From NCBI GenBank assembly GCA_025965975.1, contig JAOPVX010000401.1:1-32957 (forward strand): a stretch of 32,957 nucleotides of DNA, read 5' to 3'. The translations under genes were made by a program, and so were the position numbers. Under the pieces are notes generated by a model, which worked only from the letters and a program-made list of their open reading frames with translations, had not been told where the DNA came from and did not search any database. Positions 16,193 to 23,572 of the stretch are shown piece by piece (within the stretch, counting starts at the first letter, position 1; the number at the start of each line of letters is the position of its first letter). Source of the DNA: Mycobacterium sp. (GTDB lineage Bacteria > Actinomycetota > Actinomycetes > Mycobacteriales > Mycobacteriaceae).

Positions 16193-18046
16193 TTAGGCAA
16201 GCGACTCCACCCACGCCCGGTGCAACGCGGCGTACCGCCCGCCGGTGTGACCGATGAGTTCGTCGGGAGCGCCGTCTTCGACGATGCGGCCATGGTCGAG
16301 AACCAGCACCCGATCGGCCACCTGCACCGTGGACAGCCGATGCGCGATGACGAGCGCGGTCCGGTCGGCCAGCACCGTTTCCAGCGCCCGCTGCACCATC
16401 CGCTCGCTGGGGATATCCAGCGACGACGTCGCCTCGTCGAGGATCAGCACCGCCGGGTCGGCGAGGAAGGCTCGGGCGAACGCGACCAGCTGCCGCTGTC
16501 CAGCCGAGAGCCTGCCGCCGCGCTTGGCGACGTCGGTGTCGTAGCCGTCGGGCAGCGCGTCGACGAACCGGTCCGCGCCGACCGCGGCCGCCGCCAGGCG
16601 CACCGCCTCGTCCGTGGCGTCGGGCCTGCCGAACCGGATGTTGTCGGCGACGGTCCCGTCGAACATGAAGTTCTCCTGGGTGACCATGACGACGTGGCGG
16701 CGTAGCTCGCTTTGCGAAAGATCCCTCAGGTCAACGCCATCCAGCGTCACCGAGCCCGCAGTCGGGTCATAGAAGCGCGCGATCAGCTTGGCGATCGTGG
16801 TCTTGCCCGCGCCGGTGGTGCCGACCAGCGCGATGGTCTGCCCGGCCGGAACCGAGAAGCTCAGGTCGGGCAGCACCGGCCGCTCCGACACGTAGGAGAA
16901 CCGCACGTCGTGGAAGGCGACGCCGCCGCGCACCCGCTCGAGCGTGACCGGCCGCTCCGGATCCTTGATGCCCGGCCGCTCGGCCAGCACACCGGCCAGC
17001 TTCTCCAGCGCCGACGACGCGGACTGGAAGGTGTTGAAGAACTGCGAGATCTCCTGCATCGGTTCGAAGAACATCCGCAGATACAGCAGAAACGCCGCCA
17101 GCGTGCCGATGGTCATCTGGCCGTGCAGCACGCGGTAGCCGCCGTAGAGCAGCACCACGCCGGTAGTGAGGTTGCCGACCAGCTTCACACCAGGCATGAA
17201 GATCGCGAGCAGCCGGAACGTCTCCTCGTTGTCCGCCTTGTAGCGATCGGCGACGTCTTCGAAGATCTCCTGGTTGCGCGGCTCGCGCCGGTAGGCCTGC
17301 ACCGCCTTGATGCCGGTCATCGTCTCGACGAACTGCACGATCACCAGCGCGGCGCTCTCCCGCACCCTGCGGTACGTCTTGGCCGACTCGTTGCGGAACC
17401 ACCACACGAGCGCCACCAGAACGGGGAACCCCGCCAGACACATCAGGCCAAGCCGCACGTCGAGCGTGACGAGAAGGATCGCCGTGCCGATCAGCGTGAG
17501 CGCGGCGGTGATGAGGCTGTCGAAGCCGGTCTCCAGCATGTCCTGGATCGCCTCGACGTCGTTGGTGGAGCGGCTCACCACCCGGCCCGACGTGTACCGC
17601 TCGTGGAACGCGATGTCGAGCCGCTGGAAATGCCGGAACACCCGCCGCCGCAGCTCGAGCAGCACCTTCTGGCCGATCCGGCCCGAGCGCTGCAGGAAGA
17701 ACATCCGGCTGGTGGCCTGGATCAGCACCACCCCGCACAGCACGCCGATAATGATCATCAGCGTGTGCGCCGGGCCGCCGGCCTGGATCGGCGGGATGCC
17801 GCGGTCGATGCCGCGTTGCACGAGTAGCGGAACCGAAAGGCGCGCAAGGTTTTCCACCACGACGACGAGCGCAAGCAGCGCGACCGTCAGACGGAAGGGC
17901 CGCAGCAGCGAGCCGAGCAGCGCCCTGGCCTCGCGGCGAAGCGGCACGCTCTCGTCGATGGGCAGCTCGTCGTTTTGGCTGTCGGTGACCCGCCCGCGCC
18001 ACTCGTCCTCACCGACGTCGACTGGCTGGGTGTCGGTTGCGGTCAT
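16193..18046 (-). CDS. ABC exporter half-transporter, catalytic subunit
   Basis: A 617-residue exporter with an N-terminal six-span domain (about 50-340) and a C-terminal nucleotide-binding domain. Walker A GTTGAGKT is at 409-416, Q-loop Gln457, signature LSAGQ at 513-517, Walker B LILDEATSSLD with the catalytic Glu538, and H-loop His569. The signature deviates from LSGGQ. Its ATG overlaps the stop of the 647-residue ABC gene by 4 bases, so the two should form a heterodimer. It resembles the Rv1272c/Rv1273c type of mycobacterial exporters. Substrate unknown: drugs or lipids are usual for this class. Confidence 0.92.
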   Translation of the reverse strand: MTATDTQPVDVGEDEWRGRVTDSQNDELPIDESVPLRREARALLGSLLRPFRLTVALLALVVVVENLARLSVPLLVQRGIDRGIPPIQAGGPAHTLMIIIGVLCGVVLIQATSRMFFLQRSGRIGQKVLLELRRRVFRHFQRLDIAFHERYTSGRVVSRSTNDVEAIQDMLETGFDSLITAALTLIGTAILLVTLDVRLGLMCLAGFPVLVALVWWFRNESAKTYRRVRESAALVIVQFVETMTGIKAVQAYRREPRNQEIFEDVADRYKADNEETFRLLAIFMPGVKLVGNLTTGVVLLYGGYRVLHGQMTIGTLAAFLLYLRMFFEPMQEISQFFNTFQSASSALEKLAGVLAERPGIKDPERPVTLERVRGGVAFHDVRFSYVSERPVLPDLSFSVPAGQTIALVGTTGAGKTTIAKLIARFYDPTAGSVTLDGVDLRDLSQSELRRHVVMVTQENFMFDGTVADNIRFGRPDATDEAVRLAAAAVGADRFVDALPDGYDTDVAKRGGRLSAGQRQLVAFARAFLADPAVLILDEATSSLDIPSERMVQRALETVLADRTALVIAHRLSTVQVADRVLVLDHGRIVEDGAPDELIGHTGGRYAALHRAWVESLA

Positions 18047-19986
18047 CGGCCCTCGGCCTCCGACGTCACGAATCGGTTTCTATCGGAGGCAGCGGGCGCC
18101 TTGTTCAAGGCCTCCTGCTCCTCATACGCCAGCCCGAGCCGGTTGCGGTCCTCGTCGTCCTGCCACGCGCACTCGCGCTCGACACCGTCGTCGAGTTCGT
18201 CGTCGGCGGCCAGCAGGTAGCGGTACTGCGGAACGCTGGCCAGCAGCTCGGCGTGCGTGCCGATGTGCGTGATCGTGCCGTCGCTCAGCAGCGCCACCTT
18301 GTCGGCGAGCAGCACCGTCGACGCCCGATGCGCGACAACGATGCCGGTGACGTGGTGCAACACCCGGCGCAGCGCCTCCTCGACGACGGCCTCGGTGTGC
18401 ACGTCGAGCGCCGACAGCGTGTCGTCGAGCACCAGGATCTTGGGCGCGGCGAGAATGGCGCGCGCCAGCGACAGCCGCTGCCGCTGACCGCCTGACAGGC
18501 TCATGCCCTGCTCGCCGATGCGGGTGTCCAAACCGAACGGCAGGTCGTAGACGAACTGCGCGGCGGCGATCTCGATGGCCTGCGCCAACTGCTCGTCGGT
18601 CGCCGGATCTTTCGAGGATCGGCCCAGCGCCAGGTTCTCCGCCACCGACATCGAGAACAGCGTCGGATCCTCGAACGCGGTGGCCACCGCGTGGCGCAGC
18701 GCAGCCAGGCTCAGCTCGCGGATGTCGCGGCCGTCGATGCGGATCTCGCCCTCGGTGACGTCGTACAGCCGTGACAGCAGCGCGGCGAGCACCGACTTAC
18801 CCGAACCCGTCGACCCGACCAGCGCCAGCGTCTCACCCGGCTCGACGGTCACGCTGACATGGCGCAGCGCCCAAGTGTCCGAGTCGGGGAAGCGAAAGCC
18901 GACGTCGACGAGCTCGAGCCGCCCGCCGCGCGGCGCCTCGTTCGACGGTCCGTCGGTGATTTCCCGTGGTGCGTCGAAGATCTCGGCGATCCGGTTGGCG
19001 GCGGTGAACGACTCCTGCGTCATCGACAACAAGAAGCCCAGCGACGCGATGGGCCACACCAGCGACAGCATCATCGTGATGAACGCGACCAGCGTGCCCA
19101 TCGTGACGTAGCCATGGCCCGCGGCGTAGGCGCCGAGGCCCAGCACCACGATGAGCGTCAGGTTCGGGATGACCTCCAGCAGGGTCCAGAACTTCGCGGA
19201 CACCAACACCCTGCTGACCTGCGTGTCGTACAGGTTGGTGAGCTGCTTATCGAACCGGTCGTACACGTAGTCCTCGCGGCCGAACGACTTCACCACCCGC
19301 ACACCGAGCGCGGATTCCTCGACATGCGTTGCGACGTGGCCGGACTGGTCCTGGGCCAGCCGCGACAGCCGGGTGTAGGACTGCTGGAAGTGCAGCACGA
19401 TCAGGGTGATCGGCACGATCGAGATCAGCACCACCACACCCAGCGGCCAGTACATCGCGAGCAGGATCGCCGTCACCACGGTGATCTGGAGGATGTTGAG
19501 CAGCAAGAACACCATGCCGAACGACATGAAGCGGCGAATGGTGCTCAGGTCGTTCATGATTCGCGACAGCAGTTGGCCGGACTGCCAGCGGCCGTGGAAC
19601 GACATCGGCAGGATCTGCAGCCGCGCGTAGAGGTCCTTGCGGATATCGGCCTCGACGCCCATCGTCGCGCGGGCGACCAGCCACCGGCGAATGAACCACA
19701 GCACCGCCTCCGAGATGCCCACCCCCATCGCGGCGGCGCCGAGCACCCACAGGCCGCGCTGGTCCTGATGGCGCACCGGCCCGTCGATCACGGCCTTGGT
19801 CATCAGCGGAATCGCCACGGTGGCAACGAGGCTGACGAGCGCCACGACGACCATGGCGACCCACCGGCCCCGGTATGGCATCAGGTAGGGCAACAACCGC
19901 CACAGATCCGAGCTGGTACGTTCGCGGGCCGGCGGTCGCGCGATCGCCGGCGCCGAGCGCAACGTATCCACAGTCGATTCAGTCAA
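18043..19986 (-). CDS. ABC exporter half-transporter, degenerate-site subunit
   Basis: A 647-residue exporter: six spans in about 40-320, then Walker A GSTGSGKS (391-398), signature LSGGQ (497-501) and H-loop His553. In Walker B (KILVLDDTLSALD) the catalytic glutamate is Asp522, and the Q-loop position is Glu439 (ATAFEDPTLF). These changes are typical of the non-catalytic half of heterodimeric exporters such as TM287/288. The start is TTG at 19986, near a -10-like GATAAT; GTG at 19971 is an alternative. A C-terminal extension of about 60 residues after the H-loop region is acidic and of unknown role. First gene of the pair. Confidence 0.9.
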   Translation of the reverse strand: MTESTVDTLRSAPAIARPPARERTSSDLWRLLPYLMPYRGRWVAMVVVALVSLVATVAIPLMTKAVIDGPVRHQDQRGLWVLGAAAMGVGISEAVLWFIRRWLVARATMGVEADIRKDLYARLQILPMSFHGRWQSGQLLSRIMNDLSTIRRFMSFGMVFLLLNILQITVVTAILLAMYWPLGVVVLISIVPITLIVLHFQQSYTRLSRLAQDQSGHVATHVEESALGVRVVKSFGREDYVYDRFDKQLTNLYDTQVSRVLVSAKFWTLLEVIPNLTLIVVLGLGAYAAGHGYVTMGTLVAFITMMLSLVWPIASLGFLLSMTQESFTAANRIAEIFDAPREITDGPSNEAPRGGRLELVDVGFRFPDSDTWALRHVSVTVEPGETLALVGSTGSGKSVLAALLSRLYDVTEGEIRIDGRDIRELSLAALRHAVATAFEDPTLFSMSVAENLALGRSSKDPATDEQLAQAIEIAAAQFVYDLPFGLDTRIGEQGMSLSGGQRQRLSLARAILAAPKILVLDDTLSALDVHTEAVVEEALRRVLHHVTGIVVAHRASTVLLADKVALLSDGTITHIGTHAELLASVPQYRYLLAADDELDDGVERECAWQDDEDRNRLGLAYEEQEALNKAPAASDRNRFVTSEAEGR

Positions 19987-19996
19987 AGCAATTCCA

Positions 19997-20023
19997 ATTA
20001 TCCGCTGAGCGGCAAATCAATAA
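19997..20023 (-). promoter_or_regulatory. Putative promoter of the ABC exporter pair
   Basis: On the minus strand TTATTG (20023-20018) and GATAAT (20002-19997) are 15 bases apart, shorter than ideal, but GATAAT is close to the mycobacterial SigA -10. The start codon is 10 bases beyond it, so the transcript would have almost no leader. This would let the pair be transcribed independently of the dead gene upstream. Confidence 0.35.
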
Positions 20024-20040
20024 CGGCCGCCATGAGAGTC

Positions 20041-20429
20041 TCATGCCGCTACGACATCTTCGGGATCCGGCTGGCTGCCAAACTGGGTTTCGTACAGCTC
20101 GGCGTAGCGCCCGCCACGGGCCATCAGCTGGTCGTTACCGAGCCTGCTGACCAGGGCGCCGGTGCGGGTGCGGGTGCGGGTGAAGAACGCGACTGGCATC
20201 CGCTGCACGTGGTCGAACACCGCGGTGCGCAGATCGAGGATGAGGCCCTCGCCGATGTTCGATGACAGCCACCGCGTCACCAGCGATATCCCGGCCTCGG
20301 CGACGGCGATCGCCGCGGCCAGCGCCAGATCCGGCCGAGCAGCTTACGGTCGGCCAGCGACCGCAGGTCACCGCCACGTGCGCGAACCTGCCGGTACAGG
20401 GTTTGCCTGGCTACTGTTTCGAAGCTCAT
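20041..20429 (-). pseudogene. Internally deleted ABC exporter remnant
   Basis: Three segments of one ABC exporter follow in order. The first is a normal start (MSFETVARQTLYRQVRARGG, then DLRSLADRKLLGR). Then, in another frame, comes part of the membrane domain (AEAGISLVTRWLSSNIGEGL, then ILDLRTAVFDHVQRMPVAFF and TGALVSRL). Finally, after GND, the extreme C-terminus (QLMARGGRYAELYETQF). The remaining membrane spans and the whole nucleotide-binding domain are missing, so at least two deletions occurred, one of which changed frame. A full gene of this type is about 600 codons; 130 remain. It lies upstream of the intact exporter pair on the same strand and may be a former third member or an older paralogue. 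Confidence 0.8.
20161..20182. repeat. Hexanucleotide repeat in the ABC remnant
   Basis: GGTGCG occurs three times in a row and is followed by GGTG, giving a run of Thr-Arg pairs (FFTRTRTRTG) on the minus strand. It lies in the membrane-domain fragment and is a likely slippage product. Confidence 0.75.
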
Positions 20430-20443
20430 TTAATCACCGTAAA

Positions 20444-20463
20444 ACCTCAACAATGGATGAGGT
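20444..20463 (-). terminator. Possible weak terminator of the chromate/PLD operon
   Basis: On the minus strand ACCTCA and TGAGGT pair as a 6-base stem with an 8-base loop, followed by TTTA, about 20 bases after the chromate transporter stop. The stem is short and the T-run poor, so this is a weak call. Confidence 0.35.
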
Positions 20464-20485
20464 CAACGACTTCCCCGGCGAGTCG

Positions 20486-21031
20486 TCAGACGATGCCGAA
20501 GTAGCCGAGAACGCCTGCAGCGAAAACCACGATCAGGGGATTTGTCTTGGTGAGCACGAAGATCGCCGTGCAGATCGCGGTGAGCAGGTAGGCCCGCCAG
20601 TCGTGGTCGGCGGCCCTGCTCATCACCAGCGACGTGGCCATGATCAGGCCGACCGTCAGCGGCGCGAAGCCCTTCTCGACGGCGATTCTCCACTTCGACT
20701 TCTGCGCCTTCTGCCAGAACAGCGTGACGGCGTACATCAGTGACGCCGCAGGCACGATCATCGCGACGGTGGCGATCACGCCGCCGAGGATCGCGCAAGG
20801 CACTCCCCCGACCCTAAGTCCGGCGCCGTAGCCGACCAGTGTCACGATCAGGATGCTGGGCCCCGGCGCGGTTTGGGAGATCGAGAAGATGTCGGCGAAC
20901 TGCGAGTCGGTCATCCAGTGATGCCCGCGGACCGCCTCTAGGTGCATTTCGGGCAGCACCGCATTCCCGCCGCCGATCGACAGCAGGGACAGCGAGGCGA
21001 ACAATCCCGCGAGCTGTAGATAGGTGGTCAT
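20486..21031 (-). CDS. Chromate transporter, second half-protein
   Basis: A 181-residue membrane protein of the chromate transporter (CHR) family in its short form. The start LAGLFASLSLLSIGGGNAVL is followed by a segment ending in SQTAPGP, which matches the family signature region (FxxFGGG ... QxxPGP). About five membrane spans follow. Short CHR proteins usually occur as pairs that together equal one long ChrA; the partner is directly upstream, six bases away. Members export chromate, though many homologues have not been tested and another oxyanion is possible. Confidence 0.88.
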   Translation of the reverse strand: MTTYLQLAGLFASLSLLSIGGGNAVLPEMHLEAVRGHHWMTDSQFADIFSISQTAPGPSILIVTLVGYGAGLRVGGVPCAILGGVIATVAMIVPAASLMYAVTLFWQKAQKSKWRIAVEKGFAPLTVGLIMATSLVMSRAADHDWRAYLLTAICTAIFVLTKTNPLIVVFAAGVLGYFGIV

Positions 21032-21037
21032 AGAGAC

Positions 21038-21625
21038 CTACACCGCACGTTCTCTCGGCCACGCCCAGAACAGGCTGATCGGCGCAAGGATGGCCAGCAC
21101 CACCGGAAGTGGCCACCGCAGAAGGCCGTTCAGGGTGAAGGCCGCCGCGAAGAGCAACACCGGCATCAGCGCCGTCAGGCATTTCCTGCCGGTTTGGATG
21201 ACCATGGCCAACGTCAGTGCCACGGCGGCCGCCGAGGCGCCGTGAAGGACACCCTTCACCGCGGGTATCTCTTTGAACCGGAAGTAGAAGAAGCCCGCCA
21301 CCATGATCAATACGACCGGCAGGAGGCACAGCCCGAACAGCGCCGCCACCGCGCCGGGGAGACCGCGGATCTTCGACCCGGCGAAGACCGCCATGTTCAC
21401 CTGATTGGCCCCCGGCAGGATCCGGCACATCGTCATGGCGGACAGAAACTCTGCCTCACCCATCCACTGCTTCTCGACCACAAGCACTTCGCGTGACCAC
21501 GCGGACAGCCCGCCGCCGAACGAGGCGAGCGCGATGTGGTTGAACGTCAACGCGAGCTCGTACAGGGAGACCTTCTCGCGCCGCGGGTCGATCTCGCTCT
21601 CGCGCGGAGGGTCGACCTCACTCAT
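21038..21625 (-). CDS. Chromate transporter, first half-protein
   Basis: A 195-residue CHR-family protein. After a charged N-terminus (about 1-20) comes FNHIALASFGGGLSAWSREV, then MTMCRILPGANQVNMAVFAG; the FGGG and LPGxNQ motifs identify the N-type half. Hydrophobic spans follow at about 85-115, 125-145 and 150-190. The ATG at 21625 overlaps the stop of the PLD-like gene by 8 bases, so the three genes 22607-20486 form one transcription unit. It probably pairs with the 181-residue protein. Confidence 0.88.
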   Translation of the reverse strand: MSEVDPPRESEIDPRREKVSLYELALTFNHIALASFGGGLSAWSREVLVVEKQWMGEAEFLSAMTMCRILPGANQVNMAVFAGSKIRGLPGAVAALFGLCLLPVVLIMVAGFFYFRFKEIPAVKGVLHGASAAAVALTLAMVIQTGRKCLTALMPVLLFAAAFTLNGLLRWPLPVVLAILAPISLFWAWPRERAV

Positions 21626-22607
21626 GCATGAGGTCTTTGTCGTGCGGGAAGTCGTCCTCGTGATGCTGGGAGGGATCGAGCGGATCCGGCGCCTCGTAGT
21701 GGTGCGAAAGGTCCCAGTCGGCGTCGAAGACGTCTTTGAGCCGCCCGACGATGGCGGGGTCGTCGGTCATGATGCCCAGTTCGCGGCGCAGATCAAATGC
21801 GCTGCGGTCGATATTCATCGAACCCACGAGGGCGTGTTGGTTGTCGACGACGATCAACTTCGCATGCACCCTCAGGTTCTTCTGCTTGTGCACCTTGACG
21901 CCGAAGCGGTTCAATGTCCGCAGCGATGCGAAGGTGTCGAGAATGTCCCATTCGCTGATGCCGTGCCTGCCACCGCAGAGGACATGCACGTTGACGCCGC
22001 GATCAGCGGCACCGGCGAGCCGTTCGAGAATGACCGCATCGACGAATTTGGGATGCTGAACATCCAGACGTTCGGTGGCCGTGTCGATGAATTGCGCCAT
22101 GTGGTATCGCGAATTGGAATTGCTCCACAGCAGGCCTTCATATGCTCCGCAGTCCCAATCGCGATGCTCCCAGTCGGCGTAGAAGACTTCGGCGATCTGC
22201 GCGACGTGGTAGGGATTGTCGGTGATAATGCCGTAGTCGCGGGTCAGTGTGAAGTATTTCTCGCACAGGTTAAAGGTCGCGACCAGTGCGGCTTTTTCGT
22301 CGACCACGATCGATTTTTCGTGCGTAACGTAGAACTTGGGGTTGGACCACTGGACCGCTATCCCGGCATTCAGGAATTGCTCATAGGTATCGTCATTGGC
22401 GCGGTCACCGCCGGATCGTTGCGCATTGAGCTGGACACGCACTTCGACGCCGGCTTTCTTGCGATCGATGACGGCCGCGATCAAACTCGGCTCGGTAAAC
22501 GTGAATTGTTTGATCAAAAGCAAATTTTTGGCTGAGTTGATGAATTCACGGACGGGTTCCAAGCCGTCATCGGGCTCGACAATCAGACGAGGAGAGAGCG
22601 GGAGCAT
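21618..22607 (-). CDS. Phospholipase-D-like protein with two HKD motifs
   Basis: A 329-residue PLD-superfamily protein. Its two catalytic motifs are THEKSIVVD (His96, Lys98, Asp103) and VHAKLIVVD (His248, Lys250, Asp255), the second followed by GSMN (262-265). The first lacks the usual GSxN, having ATFN. One polypeptide therefore contains a full active site. No membrane span or signal peptide is seen, unlike cardiolipin synthases, so a cytoplasmic phosphodiesterase is more likely. The ATG at 22607 has no Shine-Dalgarno sequence; a TAGCAT hexamer (22622-22617, minus) lies about nine bases upstream, so a short-leader transcript is possible. First gene before the chromate transporter pair; a functional link is not obvious. 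Confidence 0.85.
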   Translation of the reverse strand: MLPLSPRLIVEPDDGLEPVREFINSAKNLLLIKQFTFTEPSLIAAVIDRKKAGVEVRVQLNAQRSGGDRANDDTYEQFLNAGIAVQWSNPKFYVTHEKSIVVDEKAALVATFNLCEKYFTLTRDYGIITDNPYHVAQIAEVFYADWEHRDWDCGAYEGLLWSNSNSRYHMAQFIDTATERLDVQHPKFVDAVILERLAGAADRGVNVHVLCGGRHGISEWDILDTFASLRTLNRFGVKVHKQKNLRVHAKLIVVDNQHALVGSMNIDRSAFDLRRELGIMTDDPAIVGRLKDVFDADWDLSHHYEAPDPLDPSQHHEDDFPHDKDLMHE

Positions 22608-22767
22608 GATTTCGGGATGCTAGCACCGGGGGAATGGCGGCGCTTTGCTATCGGACGAACGTTCAGCTCGCCGTGACACGGCGGTGATGAGAACGCCGCA
22701 ACGGTGATACCTACGTTGCTCCCGCGCCTGTCACATCCCTGGCACAGGATCAGGCAAGATTGCGGGC

Positions 22768-23469
22768 ATGGACAGTGGAGCGGCTTCGCCCCGGGTGCTC
22801 GTAGTGGACGACGACCCCGACGTGCTCGCGTCCCTCGAGCGTGGCCTGCGGCTGTCCGGATTTGACGTGGCGACGGCCGTCGACGGCGCCGAGGCGCTGC
22901 GCAGCGCCACCGAGACCCGGCCCGACGCGATCGTGCTCGACATCAACATGCCGGTACTTGACGGCGTCAGCGTGGTGACCGCGCTGCGGGCGATGGACAA
23001 CGACGTGCCGGTCTGCGTGCTCTCGGCACGAAGCTCCGTCGACGACCGGGTCGCCGGGCTGGAGGCGGGGGCCGACGACTATCTGGTCAAGCCGTTCGTG
23101 CTGGCCGAGTTGGTGGCGCGGGTCAAGGCGTTGCTGCGCAGGCGAGGTGCGACGGCGACGTTCTCGTCGGAGACCATCACGGTCGGCCCGCTGGAGGTGG
23201 ACATCCCTGGCAGGCGTGCCCGCGTCAACGGCGCCGACGTCGACCTGACCAAGCGAGAATTCGACCTGCTCGCGGTGCTCGCCGAGCACAAGACCGCGGT
23301 GCTGTCCCGCGCCCAGCTGCTTGAGCTGGTGTGGGGCTACGACTTCGCCGCTGACACCAACGTCGTCGACGTGTTCATCGGCTACTTGCGCCGCAAGTTG
23401 GAGGCCGGCGGTGCGCCGCGGCTGCTGCACACCGTTCGCGGCGTGGGGTTTGTCCTGAGGACGCAGTGA
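22768..23469 (+). CDS. prrA: Two-component response regulator PrrA
   Basis: A 233-residue OmpR-family regulator. The receiver domain has the acidic pocket DDDP (14-17), the phosphoacceptor Asp58 in VLDINMP, and the conserved YLVKPF lysine; the C-terminal winged helix ends in [20 protein letters not shown] then [15 protein letters not shown]. Length and position next to accD3/echA6-type genes agree with M. tuberculosis PrrA (about 236), part of the essential PrrAB system linked to early intracellular adaptation and, in M. smegmatis, to respiration and ammonium response. Its TGA overlaps the ATG of the first 32-base repeat unit that separates it from prrB. Confidence 0.95.
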   Translation: MDSGAASPRVLVVDDDPDVLASLERGLRLSGFDVATAVDGAEALRSATETRPDAIVLDINMPVLDGVSVVTALRAMDNDVPVCVLSARSSVDDRVAGLEAGADDYLVKPFVLAELVARVKALLRRRGATATFSSETITVGPLEVDIPGRRARVNGADVDLTKREFDLLAVLAEHKTAVLSRAQLLELVWGYDFAADTNVVDVFIGYLRRKLEAGGAPRLLHTVRGVGFVLRTQ

Positions 23470-23559
23470 TGAGCGCTCGCGCGAAGAACAAACAGGGATG
23501 ATGAGCGCTCGCGCGAAGAACAAATAGGGATGATGAGCGGTTGCGCGAATCAACGACAG
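23469..23559 (+). repeat. Three 32-base tandem units with overlapping minicistrons
   Basis: Units begin at 23469, 23501 and 23533. The first two differ at one base (CAG versus TAG); the third is diverged. Each begins with ATGAGCG. Unit 1 encodes [10 protein letters not shown] and its start overlaps the prrA stop (TGATG); its own TGA overlaps the ATG of unit 2 (MSARAKNK, stop TAG at 23525). A third short frame from 23530 (MMSGCANQRQTR) stops at 23568, four bases before prrB. The layout recalls the MIRU repeats between senX3 and regX3 of M. tuberculosis, but the sequence is different as far as I can recall. Confidence 0.85.
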
Positions 23560-23572
23560 ACGCGGTAGTCCG

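Noticed and set aside
8448-22607. Prophage or integrative island
   Set aside because: No integrase, transposase, phage structural gene, tRNA target or flanking direct repeat is visible.
22656-22663. LexA/SOS box (GAACGTTC) upstream of prrA
   Set aside because: The mycobacterial box needs GAAC and GTTC arms separated by about four bases; here they abut.
23469-23559. CRISPR-like array between prrA and prrB
   Set aside because: Only three units, spaced by three bases, with no variable spacers and no cas genes. It is a coding-type tandem repeat.
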